Assembly: GCA_913049555.1 (NCBI GenBank)
Contig: CAJWYM010000038.1
Coordinates: 1-35,033, forward strand
Length of the DNA: 35,033 bases
Origin: an uncultured Opitutia bacterium
Lineage (GTDB): Bacteria; Verrucomicrobiota; Verrucomicrobiia; Opitutales; CAJWYM01
Direction of reading: 5' to 3'
Both the position numbers and the translations under genes were made by a program. This document shows, piece by piece, positions 33,612 through 35,033 of the stretch (position 1 is its first letter; every line of letters begins with the position of its first letter). Below the pieces are notes generated by a model, which was given only the letters and a program-made list of their open reading frames with translations, was not told the origin of the DNA and ran no database searches.

Positions 33612-33614
33612 ATT

Positions 33615-34586
33615 TTATTTCTCCTGTACTTTTTTTGCGATTGCATTTGCTAATTTTCCTTGGACGTTGTCGATACGGTCTCGGTAGATTAAAAGGGTAT
33701 CAATTCGTTTGTGCCTTGAAAAATCCATAGCTTGATCCAAAGTAAGGCCTAATTTTTCAGTCATCTCAACTGCATTTGTGATGGCTGTATGTCGAATACC
33801 GTGTGGACGAATCTTAATCCCTAGAGACTTTCCATAAGTGGTTATGATTTTCCAAATCCCTTGTCCAGAAAGTCTCCTGTAGTCGGACATTGAACGTTCT
33901 CCCTGATTTTTACCAGAGCCTTTGTCTAAGGAGTAAAAGAGGGCCCCGCCTGCTTGTCCACGAACTTTCAACCAATTCAATAAAGCTTCCATAGTTGGTT
34001 CCGGAAGACTGAGAGCTTCTTTTTCCAGTTTTCCTTTTCCTTGAACCCATAAAATTGCTTGTATTGGAATTAGATCTTCGAAATTTAAACGAGACAATTC
34101 TGCTCTCCTCAACCCTAAGTCATGAAACAATCTTAAAATGGCAATATCTCGAATTGCTTTATTAGAACCTGCAATTCTTAGCTGATGGATCAGCGTTTCA
34201 ATCGTTTTTGAACCTGGACCTGAGGTGTCTTTATAGCTAGTAGCTGGTAAATTCTTCACTTCTATTTGCCAGGAGATAAGACCTAGCATTCTACCGAGTT
34301 TAACTACGGATCGAATCGCTGATAATTTGCGATTGATTGTTGAAGGGGCATTCCTTGCTTTCTCCAATAGAACTTGTCGGTAATCATTTACTAGTAAATT
34401 TGCTTTGCCTCCATCCAACTCAAAAAATTTGTGTATTGCATCTTCAGTGGAACTTAATCTCATAAAATCAGAAAAATCCTCCAAAGCAGTCAAATAACTT
34501 TTAAGAGTTTTTTCTGATTTTCCAGTTTTAAAAATTTCAATAAGCTCTTTTTTTTCTTGAGAATCTACTTTGATTAATTCGTTCAT
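33615..34586 (-). CDS. Tyrosine recombinase, XerC/XerD-like
   Basis: 323 residues, Xer size. The N-terminal SAM-like DNA-binding domain (about 10-110) is followed by the catalytic domain with all expected residues: Arg160 (DLGLRRAEL), Lys in QGKGKLEKE (184/186), His262 and Arg265 (RPHGIRHTAIT), His292 (FSRHKRID) and Tyr301 (LLIYRDR), the nucleophile. It could be the chromosome dimer-resolving Xer or a mobile-element integrase; no attachment site, tRNA or cargo genes are visible next to it, which favours Xer. No Shine-Dalgarno sequence precedes the ATG. Confidence 0.88.
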   Translation of the reverse strand: MNELIKVDSQEKKELIEIFKTGKSEKTLKSYLTALEDFSDFMRLSSTEDAIHKFFELDGGKANLLVNDYRQVLLEKARNAPSTINRKLSAIRSVVKLGRMLGLISWQIEVKNLPATSYKDTSGPGSKTIETLIHQLRIAGSNKAIRDIAILRLFHDLGLRRAELSRLNFEDLIPIQAILWVQGKGKLEKEALSLPEPTMEALLNWLKVRGQAGGALFYSLDKGSGKNQGERSMSDYRRLSGQGIWKIITTYGKSLGIKIRPHGIRHTAITNAVEMTEKLGLTLDQAMDFSRHKRIDTLLIYRDRIDNVQGKLANAIAKKVQEK

Positions 34587-34797
34587 AGGATTTTTTTGAA
34601 AAATAAGAATTTACACTTACAGTTTTTTCAGAGTACAGGGTAAAAATGAGATTCAATAAGTGAGTACTTTACCTAAAATGGGTTGGCTTATCTACAAAAA
34701 AGAAGTTTTCCGATTATAATTTTTTCGACTCATAATTACATGCCCTTAGAGATTCTTCTTTTAATACTTTTATTCAAAAAATAGCAGAAATAATAAA

Positions 34798-34835
34798 AAC
34801 TTGATAAGTTCCAAATATAGAATATGTTCCATATT
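34798..34835 (+). promoter_or_regulatory. Promoter/operator region of the IclR-type gene
   Basis: Two direct GTTCCA copies (34808-34813, 34826-34831) lie 18 bases apart. AATATG-TTC-CATATT (34821-34835) and AACTT-GAT-AAGTT (34798-34810) are palindromes. TTGATA (34801-34806) with TATGTT (34823-34828) is a weak promoter that would give an almost leaderless mRNA. The layout suits autoregulation. Confidence 0.35.
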
Positions 34836-34839
34836 TAAA

Positions 34840-35033
34840 ATGAATGAAAAAGCATTAGCACCTGCCTTGTTGAGAGGTATTGAAATTATTGATTTTTTGA
34901 ATCAATGTAAAAATCCGGTCGGTTTAGATGCGATTTCGACCTTTCTGAATATTCCAAAAGCCTCCTTGCTTCGACTTTTAGGGGTTTTGATTGAAAAGAA
35001 TATTGTTCTTAAAAAGAACAACGGTGAATACGT
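34840..35033 (+). CDS. Partial IclR-family regulator, 5' part
   Basis: The frame is open to the right edge (64 codons seen). MNEKALAPALLRGIEIIDFL, then QCKNPVGLDAISTFLNIPKASLLRLLGVLIEKNIV and a wing-like KKNNGEY match the N-terminal winged helix of IclR-type regulators (helix, LDAIS...IPKASLLRLL recognition helix, wing). The effector domain lies outside the window. No Shine-Dalgarno sequence. Family assigned from the HTH only; a MarR-like regulator is less likely. Confidence 0.75.
   Translation, partial: MNEKALAPALLRGIEIIDFLNQCKNPVGLDAISTFLNIPKASLLRLLGVLIEKNIVLKKNNGEY

Noticed and set aside
34590-34800. dif or attachment site beside the recombinase
   Set aside because: Some inverted AT-rich words occur (TTATAAT...ATAATTA), but no 11-6-11 Xer-type site could be defined.
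1-35033. CRISPR arrays, insertion sequences, rRNA, phage or defence islands
   Set aside because: No regular direct repeats, transposase-like frames, rRNA segments or clustered defence genes were seen; gene content is core-like throughout.

Overview
The window reads as AT-rich chromosomal DNA (well under half G+C by eye, not counted) from a diderm bacterium. It encodes a complete-looking type II secretion (T2SS) operon with an outer-membrane secretin, a predicted outer-membrane barrel and lipoproteins. A small Cys-containing protein of a kind I associate with the Planctomycetes-Verrucomicrobia group, together with the T2SS gene order, makes Verrucomicrobiota my best guess; this is an inference from memory, not a search. 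Most genes that start a transcription unit have no clear Shine-Dalgarno sequence.

Layout. 1-252 (-): 5' part of a lipoprotein gene running off the left edge. 425-4315 (+): cobalamin-dependent methionine synthase metH, with ATATCAA/TTGATAT repeats upstream. 4459-9004 (-): a zinc acquisition operon in the order outer-membrane barrel with a His/acidic loop, znuA, an unknown membrane-anchored protein, znuC, znuB, and the Fur/Zur-type regulator. Two TGCAA-N5-TTGCA inverted repeats flank its promoter. 9195-12358 (+): periplasmic tail-specific protease Prc and a CPBP intramembrane protease. 12599-23657 (+): T2SS operon gspG-H-I-J-K-L-M-D, a GspC/PilP-like protein, gspE, gspF. 23940-25391 (-): DEAD-box RNA helicase. 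25916-27409 (+): lysyl-tRNA synthetase. 27638-28036 (+): glyoxalase I-like protein. 28122-31811 (-): add-hisC-CNNM/CorC protein-small zinc-ribbon protein. 32123-33611 (+): ruvA-DUF423-GreA/B-like protein. 33615-34586 (-): tyrosine recombinase. 34840 to the right edge (+): 5' part of an IclR-type regulator.

How the genes work together. The zinc operon has every step from outer membrane to regulator, and the regulator is translationally coupled to the permease, which suggests autoregulation. The T2SS operon supplies pseudopilins, inner-membrane platform, ATPase and secretin in one transcript with overlapping genes; prepilin peptidase is not in the window. Its secretin is long because the periplasmic N-domain is repeated.

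The least explained sequence is the 311-base gap between add and ruvA. On the minus strand it holds two hairpins with different stems but the same architecture (G-U pair, U-A pairs, GGGG tetraloop). The second is followed by a T run, so it looks like a terminator, and a TATAAT lies just upstream of the pair. This may be a small RNA of about 100 nt or an attenuator leader of the add operon.
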